Assembly (NCBI RefSeq): GCF_024347195.1
Contig: NZ_AP025281.1
Location: 558,001-622,000, forward strand
Direction of reading: 5' to 3'
Source of the DNA: Aliamphritea hakodatensis
GTDB lineage: Bacteria > Pseudomonadota > Gammaproteobacteria > Pseudomonadales > Balneatricaceae
Length of the DNA: 64,000 nt
Below, one piece after another: positions 54,996 through 63,143 of this stretch (position 1 is its first letter; each line of letters begins with the position of its first letter). Position numbers and translations under genes: made by a program. The notes under the pieces are model-generated. The model searched no databases. It worked only from the letters and a program-made list of their open reading frames with translations, and was not told the DNA's origin.

Positions 54996-55402
54996 GAAAC
55001 TGGAAGCTTCAGCGGGCGTTTACATTAATTGAATTGATGATCGCAGTGGCGATTGTCGGAGTTCTGGCGGGTATCGCATACCCAAGTTATCTTGAATATG
55101 TCGCCGCCGGAAGGCGGGCTGATGCTCAGGGGAATCTGATTGCACTGGCACAGCACATGGAGCGGCAGTTCACTTTAAATGGCACTTACCTGACCGCCAG
55201 TGGCGCGGTTCCTGTGTTGCCCTATGTGCTTTCCCCACAAAATGGTCCCGTGGCATTTTATGCCCTTGCATTACCGCCCGGTGATTTAACGGCTAATACC
55301 TTTACGATTCGGGCGCGTCCTGCAAATGCCATGGCCGGTGACCGTTGTGGTGATATGACGATTGATAATCTGGGACGAAAAACACCCCCCGAATGCTGGT
55401 AA
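54992..55402 (+). CDS. pilE: Minor pilin PilE, set B
   Basis: A 136-residue prepilin starting at GTG overlapping pilY1. The leader ends LQRA, so the residue before the cleavage site is alanine instead of the usual glycine; the helix FTLIELMIAVAIVGVLAGIAYPSY follows. A C-terminal CGDMTIDNLGRKTPPECW cysteine pair matches set C. Alanine at -1 is the least harmful substitution for prepilin peptidase, so cleavage may be slow but possible. Confidence 0.88.
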   Translation: MRNWKLQRAFTLIELMIAVAIVGVLAGIAYPSYLEYVAAGRRADAQGNLIALAQHMERQFTLNGTYLTASGAVPVLPYVLSPQNGPVAFYALALPPGDLTANTFTIRARPANAMAGDRCGDMTIDNLGRKTPPECW

Positions 55403-55634
55403 GCCTGTGGGCCGGTGCCCGGTTTGCTGATGGCACCTTCAATCATCCGGATTTGGCCATTGTTGTCCGGTGTCCTGTCGCTACACTGATTTGGGTGTAG
55501 CGGTTTTTTTTTGTCTTTTCAGTCTCTATTGGTCCAGCTCAATACTCAGGGCAGAGCTTCCTGCTACACTCGCGTTTATTTTGGGAACTGCAGCGTTACG
55601 GCTGCATTTTGTCGACCGGTTTAGGAATTCTGGC

Positions 55635-56732
55635 ATGTCTGATGTATTAATTGTTGGCGGTGGTGTTATCGGTATGATGACAGCCCGGGAACTGTCACAC
55701 GCAGGAATGAGTGTTCAGTTACTGGATATGAATGCCTGTGCAAAAGAATCTTCATGGGCAGGGGGCGGTATTGTTTCGCCGCTATATCCGTGGCGATATT
55801 CTGAACCGGTCACCCGTCTGGCAACCTGGTCGCAGAGTTCTTATGTGCATCTGGCACAACAGCTGCTGGAAGAAACCGGTTTTGATCCTGAATTGCGGCA
55901 AAAAGGCATGTTTATGGCCGCTGTGGATGATGCCGAAGCGGCACTTAACTGGGCAGCGGAGTTTCACCGGCCAATGGAACAGGTGGATGCCCGTTTCTTA
56001 TATGAGAAAGAGCCGAACTTAGCCCCCGGCGTTGAACAGGCTCTGTGGATGCCTGAAGTGTGCAGTATCCGTAATCCCCGTTTAGGGCGTTCATTGCGCC
56101 GTTCCATTGAAATGGATGAAAACATTACCTTGCTTGAAGAGCACCGGGTGAGTGAAATTCTGTTGCAGGGAGAAACCGTTGTTGGCGTACGTACTCATAA
56201 AGGGGATTATCATGCGGATCAGGTGGTGATCTGCGCCGGTGCCTGGAGCGGTGAGTTGCTTCGGCAGTTGAATCTGAACTTACCGGTAGAGCCGGTCAAA
56301 GGGCAGATGATGGTATTTAAGGCAGAGCCAGGCCTGATTAACCGGGTTGTGCTGATGGGGGGGCGTTATCTGATTCCCCGGAATGACGGGCGAATTCTGG
56401 TAGGGAGCACGCTGGAGCGGGCAGGTTTTGATAAGCAGACGACCGATGAAGCCTATGACTCTCTGTATGCCACTGCCATGTCTATTTGCCCTAAACTGAA
56501 AGATTATCCGGTGGAATTCCACTGGGCAGGATTACGTCCGGGGTCTCCGGAAGGTGTGCCGTTTATCGGGCCGGCTCCGGGCTATGAAAACCTGTTTGTA
56601 AATGCCGGTCAGCACCGTAACGGGTTGGTACTGGCGCCGGCTTCAACCCGCTTAATGGCTGATATTTTACTGCAGCGCCGGCCAATTATTGACCCTCAGC
56701 TATACACGCTATCAGGCCGGCTGGTGGATTGA
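55635..56732 (+). CDS. thiO: Glycine oxidase-like FAD protein ThiO
   Basis: A 365-residue FAD-dependent amine oxidase that makes dehydroglycine (iminoglycine) for thiazole synthesis in thiamine production. The N-terminal dinucleotide motif is VLIVGGGVIGMMTARELSHAG (LIVGGGVIGMMTARELSHAG), and the C-terminal WAGLRPGSPEGVPFIGPAP is typical. ATG 55635 is chosen since this puts the FAD motif at the start; the frame is open further upstream. Gene order next to a pilin cluster is shared with pseudomonads. Confidence 0.9.
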   Translation: MSDVLIVGGGVIGMMTARELSHAGMSVQLLDMNACAKESSWAGGGIVSPLYPWRYSEPVTRLATWSQSSYVHLAQQLLEETGFDPELRQKGMFMAAVDDAEAALNWAAEFHRPMEQVDARFLYEKEPNLAPGVEQALWMPEVCSIRNPRLGRSLRRSIEMDENITLLEEHRVSEILLQGETVVGVRTHKGDYHADQVVICAGAWSGELLRQLNLNLPVEPVKGQMMVFKAEPGLINRVVLMGGRYLIPRNDGRILVGSTLERAGFDKQTTDEAYDSLYATAMSICPKLKDYPVEFHWAGLRPGSPEGVPFIGPAPGYENLFVNAGQHRNGLVLAPASTRLMADILLQRRPIIDPQLYTLSGRLVD

Positions 56733-56751
56733 TTAAGCAGGGAATGATGAC

Positions 56752-56784
56752 AAAAAAGGGTAGCTGACCGGCTACCCTTTTTTT
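56752..56784. terminator. Bidirectional terminator between thiO and nadE
   Basis: A long stem (AAAAAAGGGTAGC / GCTACCCTTTTTT) with a six-base loop and T-tracts in both directions ends both convergent genes. Confidence 0.93.
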
Positions 56785-56798
56785 ATAGATCCGGTGGT

Positions 56799-57629
56799 TT
56801 AGTCGTAGATAGTAGGAATGGCCTGGCGCTTGTGTTCTGTGCGTTGATAAATGCTGATCAGGCGGGACTCAACCGCAGCAGATACGGGACGTCCTTCCAG
56901 AAAATCATCAATTTCATCATAGCTCAGGCCCAGAGCGGCTTCGTCCGCTTTCTGCGGAGCTTCACATTCAAGATCTGCGGTTGGGGTTTTATCCACAAGC
57001 AGAGCCGGCGCGCCCAATTGTTTCGCCAGCCCCCGTACCTGACGCTTACTTAAACCGAACAGGGGGGCCAGATCGCAGGCACCGTCTCCCCATTTGGTAT
57101 AAAAGCCGGTAATGTTTTCAGCCGAATGGTCCGTGCCCAGCACCAAGCCGTTCAGCAGTCCGGCGACTTCATACTGAATGACCATGCGGGTACGTGCTTT
57201 TACGTTACCTTTGGCAAAGTCTACCCTGCCGGTGTCGTCCGGCATATTGCCGATCGCGGTTAATGCTTCCGCGGTTGCGCTGTGAATGCCATCTGCGCCG
57301 GGCTGAACATTCACGGTTAGCCTTTCGCTCGGCTGGATGAAGTCCAGTGAAGCCTGGGCGTCTTCTTCATCTTTCTGAGTGCCGTAGGGTAAGCGTACAG
57401 CGATAAAGCGATAGCCCTGATCACCGCCTTCGTTTAACTGATTAACTGCCAGTTGAGCCAGCCGGCCACAGGTGCTGGAGTCTACCCCGCCACTGATGCC
57501 CAGTACCAGATGCTTACAGCCGGATGCCTGTAACCGTTGCACGATAAAGTCGGTACGGCGCTGAATTTCAGCGGTTACATCAATTTCAGGTTGAACGCGC
57601 ATGGCGGCAACGATGGCTGATCTGTCCAT
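56799..57629 (-). CDS. nadE: NH3-dependent NAD synthetase (NadE)
   Basis: NadE amidates deamido-NAD to NAD+ with ammonia and ATP. The 276-residue protein has the PP-loop SGGVDSS in LGISGGVDSSTCGRL, GTDHSAENITGFYTKWGDG, and DLAPLFGLSKRQVR, all standard. There is no glutaminase domain. AGGATCCCC precedes the ATG. It is convergent with thiO. Confidence 0.97.
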   Translation of the reverse strand: MDRSAIVAAMRVQPEIDVTAEIQRRTDFIVQRLQASGCKHLVLGISGGVDSSTCGRLAQLAVNQLNEGGDQGYRFIAVRLPYGTQKDEEDAQASLDFIQPSERLTVNVQPGADGIHSATAEALTAIGNMPDDTGRVDFAKGNVKARTRMVIQYEVAGLLNGLVLGTDHSAENITGFYTKWGDGACDLAPLFGLSKRQVRGLAKQLGAPALLVDKTPTADLECEAPQKADEAALGLSYDEIDDFLEGRPVSAAVESRLISIYQRTEHKRQAIPTIYD

Positions 57630-57809
57630 GGGGATCCTCTGGTTTTTGGCGGCAGGATTAGTCAGGACAATTCTATGTTATCTGCACAGAGGGCGGAAGC
57701 GTTGACGGCGGGTTCTTTGTATATAGGAAATCCATCTAACAGGTGCCTGAACTTCACCCGCAGAGGTTTATCACAGAGTCAGGTGACATAATAAACAGGA
57801 GTAATAACG

Positions 57810-58295
57810 ATGCGTAAATGCCGGTTACTGGTGACAGTCTGGTTAATGATGCTGTTTTCTCTGAGCGCGCAGGCAATGGCGCTGAAAAGCTGGGATGGCG
57901 AAGATACTTCCTTGCAACAGCAGGTGGGTAACGGCAAGTGGGCTGTGGTGATTTTCTGGCGTCATGACTGTGAGTTTTGTAAGCGGGAAGTGCCGGGGCT
58001 TTCAGCGTTTCATGACCGTAACAAAGATGCTCAGGCAGAGGTGATCGGTGTCAGTATTGATGGTTACGGGAATAAAGCGCTGGCTGAAGGCTTTGTTGCT
58101 GAAAATAAGCCGACATTTCCATCGCTGATCGGCGAGATTCAGACGGTTGCACGTAGCTTTCAGCAATTGACCGAAGAAGGCCTGCGGGGAACGCCTACGT
58201 ATATGCTGTTTAACCCACAGGGGCAACTGGTGGCGATTCAGCCCGGTTTGCTTGATCCTGCCGCGATAGAAGCGTTTATTGCCCAGCGTTCCTGA
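57810..58295 (+). CDS. TlpA-like periplasmic thioredoxin family protein
   Basis: A 161-residue protein with a signal peptide (about 1-22, ending AQAMA). A thioredoxin-like domain carries the redox site CEFC in WRHDCEFCKREVP, and the cis-proline loop GLRGTPTYMLF is present. It is likely a periplasmic thiol oxidoreductase or reductant of the TlpA/ResA type. The partner is unknown. AGGAG lies upstream of the ATG. The stop codon directly abuts the convergent LysR gene. Confidence 0.87.
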   Translation: MRKCRLLVTVWLMMLFSLSAQAMALKSWDGEDTSLQQQVGNGKWAVVIFWRHDCEFCKREVPGLSAFHDRNKDAQAEVIGVSIDGYGNKALAEGFVAENKPTFPSLIGEIQTVARSFQQLTEEGLRGTPTYMLFNPQGQLVAIQPGLLDPAAIEAFIAQRS

Positions 58296-59141
58296 TCAGC
58301 GGGTAAATATTTTCAGAGCATCTGAGGCCTGACGGACCAGAGCCGGGTTATGGGGTTCGCGGGCATAAGTGGCAAAGACTGGCCGTTCAAAAACCGGTGC
58401 ATCGGTTACCTGATACAGTCGGCGGCTCTGCAGGTAGGACTGCACCGTTCGTTTTGGCAGGTAAGCACAGCCACCGTTAGCGAGTAACCAGGGGAGCCCT
58501 GCTTCTCCCAGCCCGCAGGTCTGCAGGCTGTTCTGTAAATGTGGCAAGCGTTCAGAGTGGGCGGCGTTGTAACCCCAGCCCCAATCGATATAGAGATAAT
58601 CTTCCGCTGTGATCTGGTGCGTCAGCAGGGGCTTGCTGGCGACCATGATCAGGTCGTCGGCAAAGGCCTGTTCGACAATCAGTCCGGCCGTCGCATCCGC
58701 AACAAAAATCAGTCCGATATCCAGTGTGCCGGCCGCAACCTGGGCAACTATTTCGCTGGAATAGTAGGCACTCATATGCAGCGTCAGCTGCGGATCATGC
58801 CGGCGAAGTTCACTCCCCCAGCGGGGCAGAAAGTCACTGGCGAGGGTATTGTGGGTGGCAATCCGCAGAGTACCGGCACTCTGTTCGCTGCGTTTTACGT
58901 CGGCCTTAGCGTGCTCCCAGCGCTGTTGCATGATCTGGGCATGCTGATAAAAGCGCTCACCGGCCAGTGTCAGGGTCATACCCTGTGTACTGCGTTCAAA
59001 CAGCGACTGGTCTAACTGGCTTTCAAGCTGTTTTATCCGTGAGCTTACCGCCGATTTTGTGATACAGAGCCGTTCCGCACAGATGCTCAGGCGCTTTACT
59101 TCGGCCAGTGTTAAAAAAGTTTTAATAGACCAGGTATCCAT
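58296..59141 (-). CDS. LysR-family regulator divergent from the dddD-like gene
   Basis: A 281-residue LysR protein with an N-terminal winged helix (about 4-62, with RLCITKSAVSSRIKQLESQL). The substrate-binding domain (about 90-280) includes TLRIATHNTLASDF. Divergence from the CoA-transferase gene, with a 198-base spacer, suggests it controls that gene. DMSP-responsive LysR regulators (DddR) sit by dddD in several marine bacteria, but whether this protein belongs to that group cannot be told by eye. Confidence 0.85.
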   Translation of the reverse strand: MDTWSIKTFLTLAEVKRLSICAERLCITKSAVSSRIKQLESQLDQSLFERSTQGMTLTLAGERFYQHAQIMQQRWEHAKADVKRSEQSAGTLRIATHNTLASDFLPRWGSELRRHDPQLTLHMSAYYSSEIVAQVAAGTLDIGLIFVADATAGLIVEQAFADDLIMVASKPLLTHQITAEDYLYIDWGWGYNAAHSERLPHLQNSLQTCGLGEAGLPWLLANGGCAYLPKRTVQSYLQSRRLYQVTDAPVFERPVFATYAREPHNPALVRQASDALKIFTR

Positions 59142-59181
59142 GGCTAGCTCCGGATCGGGTAATGCAAGGTGAATGCTGTTG

Positions 59182-59197
59182 CTGTTGTTATTAACAG
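59182..59197. promoter_or_regulatory. Candidate LysR operator in the LysR-dddD spacer
   Basis: CTGTT-N6-AACAG is an inverted repeat containing the T-N11-A pattern of LysR sites. It lies about 40 bases upstream of the regulator start and 143 bases before the dddD-like ATG. Function is inferred from pattern and position. Confidence 0.5.
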
Positions 59198-59339
59198 ATT
59201 AAATCCAGAAAATGTCCAGAAATATAGTGTTACCTGCGTGTTAAAAAAAGTTGTACAGCCAGTGTTGAATTATCCGCTATCTGCCGTTCCTGATTTTTTC
59301 TAGTATCGGTGAAAATAATCAGAATTACCGGAGACGGGT

Positions 59340-61871
59340 ATGACACAGAGCATTTCAACTCAGCGGCCGCTGGCGGGCTATCGCGTCGTGGATTTTGGCC
59401 AGTATATCGCGGGCCCGGCGGTCGCGATGATGCTGGCGGATCAGGGGGCAGAAGTCATTCACATTGATCCCCCTGAAGGCCCGCGCTGGGATAACCCGGC
59501 CGATGCAATTCTGAATCGTGGCAAACAACGGATTACACTGGATCTGAAGTCCCCGGAAGATTTGTCTGTTGCTCAGCAACTGGTGGCGAATGCCGATGTA
59601 CTGATTGAAAATTTCCGGCCGGGTGTGATGTCCCGCCTGGGGTTGGGGGCTGAGAAAATGCGGCAGCAGAATCCGGCTCTGGTGTATTTGTCCCTGCCGG
59701 GATTTTCTGAAAAAGATCAGCAAATGGCAGACACCCCTGCCTGGGAAGGTGTGATTGCTGCGGCGGTGGGCCAGTATACGGATATGGGGCTGAACCGTAT
59801 TCTGATGGGCATTAATCCTTCATTTTCGCCGTTGCCACTGGCATCGGCCTATGCGGCTGTGCTGGGGGCGACGGCTGTCACACTGGCGTTGTTTGCCCGT
59901 TATCGTCACGGTAAGGGGGACCGCATTGAGGTACCGGTATCAGCGGCCCTGATGGAAGGGTTGGCGTATAACTCAATGTTTATTCACGGTTTGCCGGACC
60001 GTTACAAGTCACCCCGGGAGCTGGAAATTGAGCGGCGACAGCGCACAGGAGAACCGCTGAATCTTGAATATCCGGACTTACAGGAATTTCTGGACCCGTT
60101 TTACCGCACCTATGTCTGTGCTGATGGTCGTCCGTTCTACGCGGTCTGTTCTTCCCATACCCGTCACCCCAGAGCATGTCTGGAAGTGCTTGGTTTGTGG
60201 AATGAGGTTCAGGCGGCGGGCATTCCTACCCACAGTGCTTATCTGGATCAGGACGAATGGCCGGAGGGAGCAGAGTGCACGCTGGTTTCGTATCCGCTCA
60301 GTAAAGGCTGGGCAGAGTTTGTCTCAACCCGGATGAAGCAGGTATTTGCCAGCAAGCCTGCGCATGAGTGGCAGCAAATTTTCGGAGACGCCGGTGTACC
60401 CGGATGCGCCCATCAGTTAACACAGGAGTGGCTGAATTCAGAGCATGCTCTGGCGTGTGGCAGTATCCTGGAAGTTAAAGACCCCCGTTACGGAAACATG
60501 CGTCAACTGGGCAATATCTGCTGGTTAGGAGGCGACTCTGAGATTGTGGATAAACAACCTGCCCGTTTGCCGGGGCAGGATAACGGCAGGGTATCTGAGT
60601 TACTTGAAAGCTGGCAACGTAATCCGCGGACCGGCTTGGGATCGCAGAGCACAGTGACCGGCTGGCTGGACGGCATAAAAATTCTGGATCTGACTAACGT
60701 AATTGCCGGCCCGACAATTGCCGGTACCCTGTCCCGGTTTGGGGCAGAAGTAATCAGTGTTGATCCTCCTGAGCCTGCACTGGATCCCTGGAACAGTACG
60801 GTATTTGGGATGCAGGCAAATCAGGGCAAACACAGTCTGCTGCTGGACCTGAAGAGTGAACAGGGCAGGCAAGCGCTGGCCCGGCTACTGCCGGATATTG
60901 ATGTCATTACCGTTAATGCCAGTGATGCCCAGTTAGAACGTCTGGGCTTATCCATGGAAGCACTGCAAGCCATTAATCCACAGCTGATACTGTGTCAGTT
61001 TGATGCTTATGGCGGGCCTCTTCGGGGTCCGCGCAGCGATCACCCCGGGTATGATGATCTGGTGCAGGCAACCACGGGCATTATGAGTCGGTTCGGTGGT
61101 GGCATGGAAACGCCGGAAGAGCATGCACACTTTGGCACGATAGATGTGCTGGGCGGTTACTGTGCAGCCCATGCGATTGGCGTGGCGCTGGTAAACCGTG
61201 CCCGTGGCAACGGCGGTTCGCTGGCCCGCAGTTCTCTGATTGCTGCCGGGCAGCTGATACAGGTGCCGTTTATGTATGATTATCCTGAAAGGGCGCCTTT
61301 TAATGAACCCAGTGGCCGGTATATAAAAGGGCAGGATGCGCTGTATCGCTGTTATGAGGCAGTAGATGGCTGGTTCTTCCTTGCGGTTAACCGGGCGACA
61401 CAGCTTGGAACGTTTACAGAACTGACCGGTCAGGCTGTAGAACACAATAATCTGTCCGTGCTGGAACAGGCGTTGGAAGCTTTGTTTCTGAGCCAGTCTG
61501 TCGCCGATTGGCAAGGGCTTTTCAGGACGGCAGGCATTGCCTGTCAGCCATTGCTGAGTATGGGGCAGTGGCGTGAACGTCAGCTGATGTTGGCAGACGG
61601 GCCTGATAAAGCGGTAAATCTAGCCGGGGAAAGCAGTGTGGCCTTTGTGCGTTATGCCCAACACCCCTGTGGATATACCGTTGATTTAATCGCACCCAAT
61701 GCGATCCGGTCCGCTGATGCCCCCGTGATACTGCCCGCGACGATGCCAAAATATGGTGCAGATACCCGCCGGTTACTGATGGCACTTAACTTTACTGCAG
61801 ATCAGGTCGATGACATGCTGGCACAGGGTGTTGCCGCCACAGAATGGAGTAAGCATTATCTGCCTTTATAA
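59340..61871 (+). CDS. dddD: DMSP CoA-transferase/lyase DddD-like protein
   Basis: An 843-residue fusion of two CaiB/BaiF (class III) CoA-transferase domains, about 10-420 and 440-840. DddD, of similar length and layout, transfers CoA to dimethylsulfoniopropionate and cleaves it to dimethyl sulfide and 3-hydroxypropionyl-CoA. In domain 2, HFGTIDVLGGYCAA places an aspartate at residue 602, the active-site number reported for Marinomonas DddD. Domain 1 has PLPLASAYAA there and no acidic residue. GGAGA precedes the ATG. Usual partners dddT, dddB and dddC are not adjacent. Other two-domain CoA-transferases exist, so substrate specificity needs testing. Confidence 0.77.
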   Translation: MTQSISTQRPLAGYRVVDFGQYIAGPAVAMMLADQGAEVIHIDPPEGPRWDNPADAILNRGKQRITLDLKSPEDLSVAQQLVANADVLIENFRPGVMSRLGLGAEKMRQQNPALVYLSLPGFSEKDQQMADTPAWEGVIAAAVGQYTDMGLNRILMGINPSFSPLPLASAYAAVLGATAVTLALFARYRHGKGDRIEVPVSAALMEGLAYNSMFIHGLPDRYKSPRELEIERRQRTGEPLNLEYPDLQEFLDPFYRTYVCADGRPFYAVCSSHTRHPRACLEVLGLWNEVQAAGIPTHSAYLDQDEWPEGAECTLVSYPLSKGWAEFVSTRMKQVFASKPAHEWQQIFGDAGVPGCAHQLTQEWLNSEHALACGSILEVKDPRYGNMRQLGNICWLGGDSEIVDKQPARLPGQDNGRVSELLESWQRNPRTGLGSQSTVTGWLDGIKILDLTNVIAGPTIAGTLSRFGAEVISVDPPEPALDPWNSTVFGMQANQGKHSLLLDLKSEQGRQALARLLPDIDVITVNASDAQLERLGLSMEALQAINPQLILCQFDAYGGPLRGPRSDHPGYDDLVQATTGIMSRFGGGMETPEEHAHFGTIDVLGGYCAAHAIGVALVNRARGNGGSLARSSLIAAGQLIQVPFMYDYPERAPFNEPSGRYIKGQDALYRCYEAVDGWFFLAVNRATQLGTFTELTGQAVEHNNLSVLEQALEALFLSQSVADWQGLFRTAGIACQPLLSMGQWRERQLMLADGPDKAVNLAGESSVAFVRYAQHPCGYTVDLIAPNAIRSADAPVILPATMPKYGADTRRLLMALNFTADQVDDMLAQGVAATEWSKHYLPL

Positions 61872-61891
61872 CGGGCAGGGGGGTGAAGATA

Positions 61892-61916
61892 AGCCTGCTG
61901 GATAGCGGGCTTTTTT
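61892..61916 (+). terminator. Intrinsic terminator after the dddD-like gene
   Basis: Stem AGCCTGCT / AGCGGGCT with one T-G pair and a GGAT loop, followed by six T residues. It makes the dddD-like gene a single-gene transcript. Confidence 0.92.
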
Positions 61917-61930
61917 GTCGCGGAGGTAAA

Positions 61931-62024
61931 AGCCCCATGACACCCGGGACCCCGGGGCTGGGGCAGTCGTTCAAGATAACACCGGTAAACCGGGATTCAT
62001 CCGGTGAAAACTGCTGTTGAACTG
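61931..62024. repeat. Cluster of inverted repeats
   Basis: Pairs seen are AGCCCC (61931-61936) with GGGGCT (61954-61959), and CACCGG (61980-61985) with CCGGTG (62001-62006). TTCAA (61970-61974) with TTGAA (62017-62021) encloses the second pair. The region could fold into two GC-rich hairpins, as a small RNA or an extragenic repeat would. No promoter or T-run defines it. Confidence 0.5.
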
Positions 62025-62237
62025 GGGAAAAATCATAGAGGTTGTGCAAAAAGTATTCAACCACAGGAAAAAATGAGTGTTTACCTCATCCTGAGAATTG
62101 CTTTTAAATAGCCGGCTATAATGAAATTGCAATTTTTTACAAGCCGGTTTGTCTGGAAACTGTTATAGATAGCGCTGAACCTGGTGTGACCGGATAAGCC
62201 GATACCGACGTACTCATTGCTGTGGATATAAAAGCAG

Positions 62238-63059
62238 ATGCAAGACCGAATTGAATATCAGCATGTAAGTGAGATGCCTGGACTGGTGCTGGGAGATGGC
62301 TGCTATTCCGACTTTCACTTTGATCCGCACTATCATCTGGATTATCACATTGGGCTTGTCACTGATGGTGTGCAACGTCAGCGGTTCCAGGGGCAAAGTG
62401 TTCTGCTGGGACATGGGCGTATTTCAGTCATGCCTCCCGGGGAAATTCATGACGGGCATGGTGAAGATAATGACAGTTACCGGATGAAGACATTCCGGCT
62501 GGCACCCCAGTTGCTGTGTCATGATATGAGTGACGTGTCCGGCCGGCTGTTTACCCCTGAGCTGGCGGGGGATATGCTGGAAGCCCCGGGGCTGGCGAAC
62601 GGTCTGTTGCAACTGCATCAGAACCTGCTTAAGGGCGAAGGTGTTTCTCTTGGCGCTGAAAGTAGCTGGCTGGAACTGCTGGCGGTTATGGTTCGCCAGT
62701 TGCAGCCGGTACAGTTTGCGGAAATAAAAGGGGGGTTAAGTCAGAGACACTGGCAGTGGGTGCAGGAGTATTGTAATGCGCACCTCTGCGAGAAAATTAA
62801 ACTGGAACAGTTAGCGGCCTTATGCGGGCTAAGCCGGTTTCAGTTTCTCCGGCGTTTTGAACGAACAACAGGGCTGACGCCCCACGCCTGGTTAATCCGT
62901 TTCAGGCTTGAACGGGCATGCCTGTTGCTGGGGGCTCCGGGTGTTTCTATTGCAGGTGTCAGTCAGGCGGTCGGTTTTTACGATCAGAGCCACTTTAACC
63001 GGGCTTTCAGGCAAGCTTATGGGGTTGCACCTTCAGCCTATCTGAATCATGCGGCATGA
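62238..63059 (+). CDS. AraC-family transcriptional regulator
   Basis: A 273-residue regulator with an N-terminal cupin-like ligand domain (about 25-110, with HFDPHYHLDYHIGLVTDG (HYHLDYHIGLVTDG) and MPPGEIHDG). Two C-terminal helix-turn-helix units follow (about 170-270, with LEQLAALCGLSRFQFLRRFE and SQAVGFYDQSHFNRAFRQAYG (VGFYDQSHFNRAFRQAYG)). The target is unknown. It is separated from the dddD-like gene by a terminator, so any link to it is only by proximity. No strong ribosome site precedes the ATG. Confidence 0.88.
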   Translation: MQDRIEYQHVSEMPGLVLGDGCYSDFHFDPHYHLDYHIGLVTDGVQRQRFQGQSVLLGHGRISVMPPGEIHDGHGEDNDSYRMKTFRLAPQLLCHDMSDVSGRLFTPELAGDMLEAPGLANGLLQLHQNLLKGEGVSLGAESSWLELLAVMVRQLQPVQFAEIKGGLSQRHWQWVQEYCNAHLCEKIKLEQLAALCGLSRFQFLRRFERTTGLTPHAWLIRFRLERACLLLGAPGVSIAGVSQAVGFYDQSHFNRAFRQAYGVAPSAYLNHAA

Positions 63060-63105
63060 ACCCCGTGTCGTTTGATTTTGAATAATAGTGACAAAACGGC
63101 TGACG

Positions 63106-63131
63106 AAAAAAAGGCAGCTGGTGCGCTGCCT
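63106..63131 (-). terminator. Intrinsic terminator of the phospholipase D-like gene
   Basis: On the minus strand, stem AGGCAGC / GCTGCCT with a six-base loop is followed by seven T residues, 13 bases after the stop codon of the minus-strand gene. Confidence 0.88.
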
Positions 63132-63143
63132 GAAAAATGCTGA

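Larger units (their letters stand above)
61872..62237. other. 366-base gap after the dddD-like gene
   Basis: No gene is supported. It holds the intrinsic terminator at 61892-61916 and a run of inverted repeats at 61931-62024. The AT-rich remainder is the likely promoter region of the araC-type gene. Confidence 0.65.
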
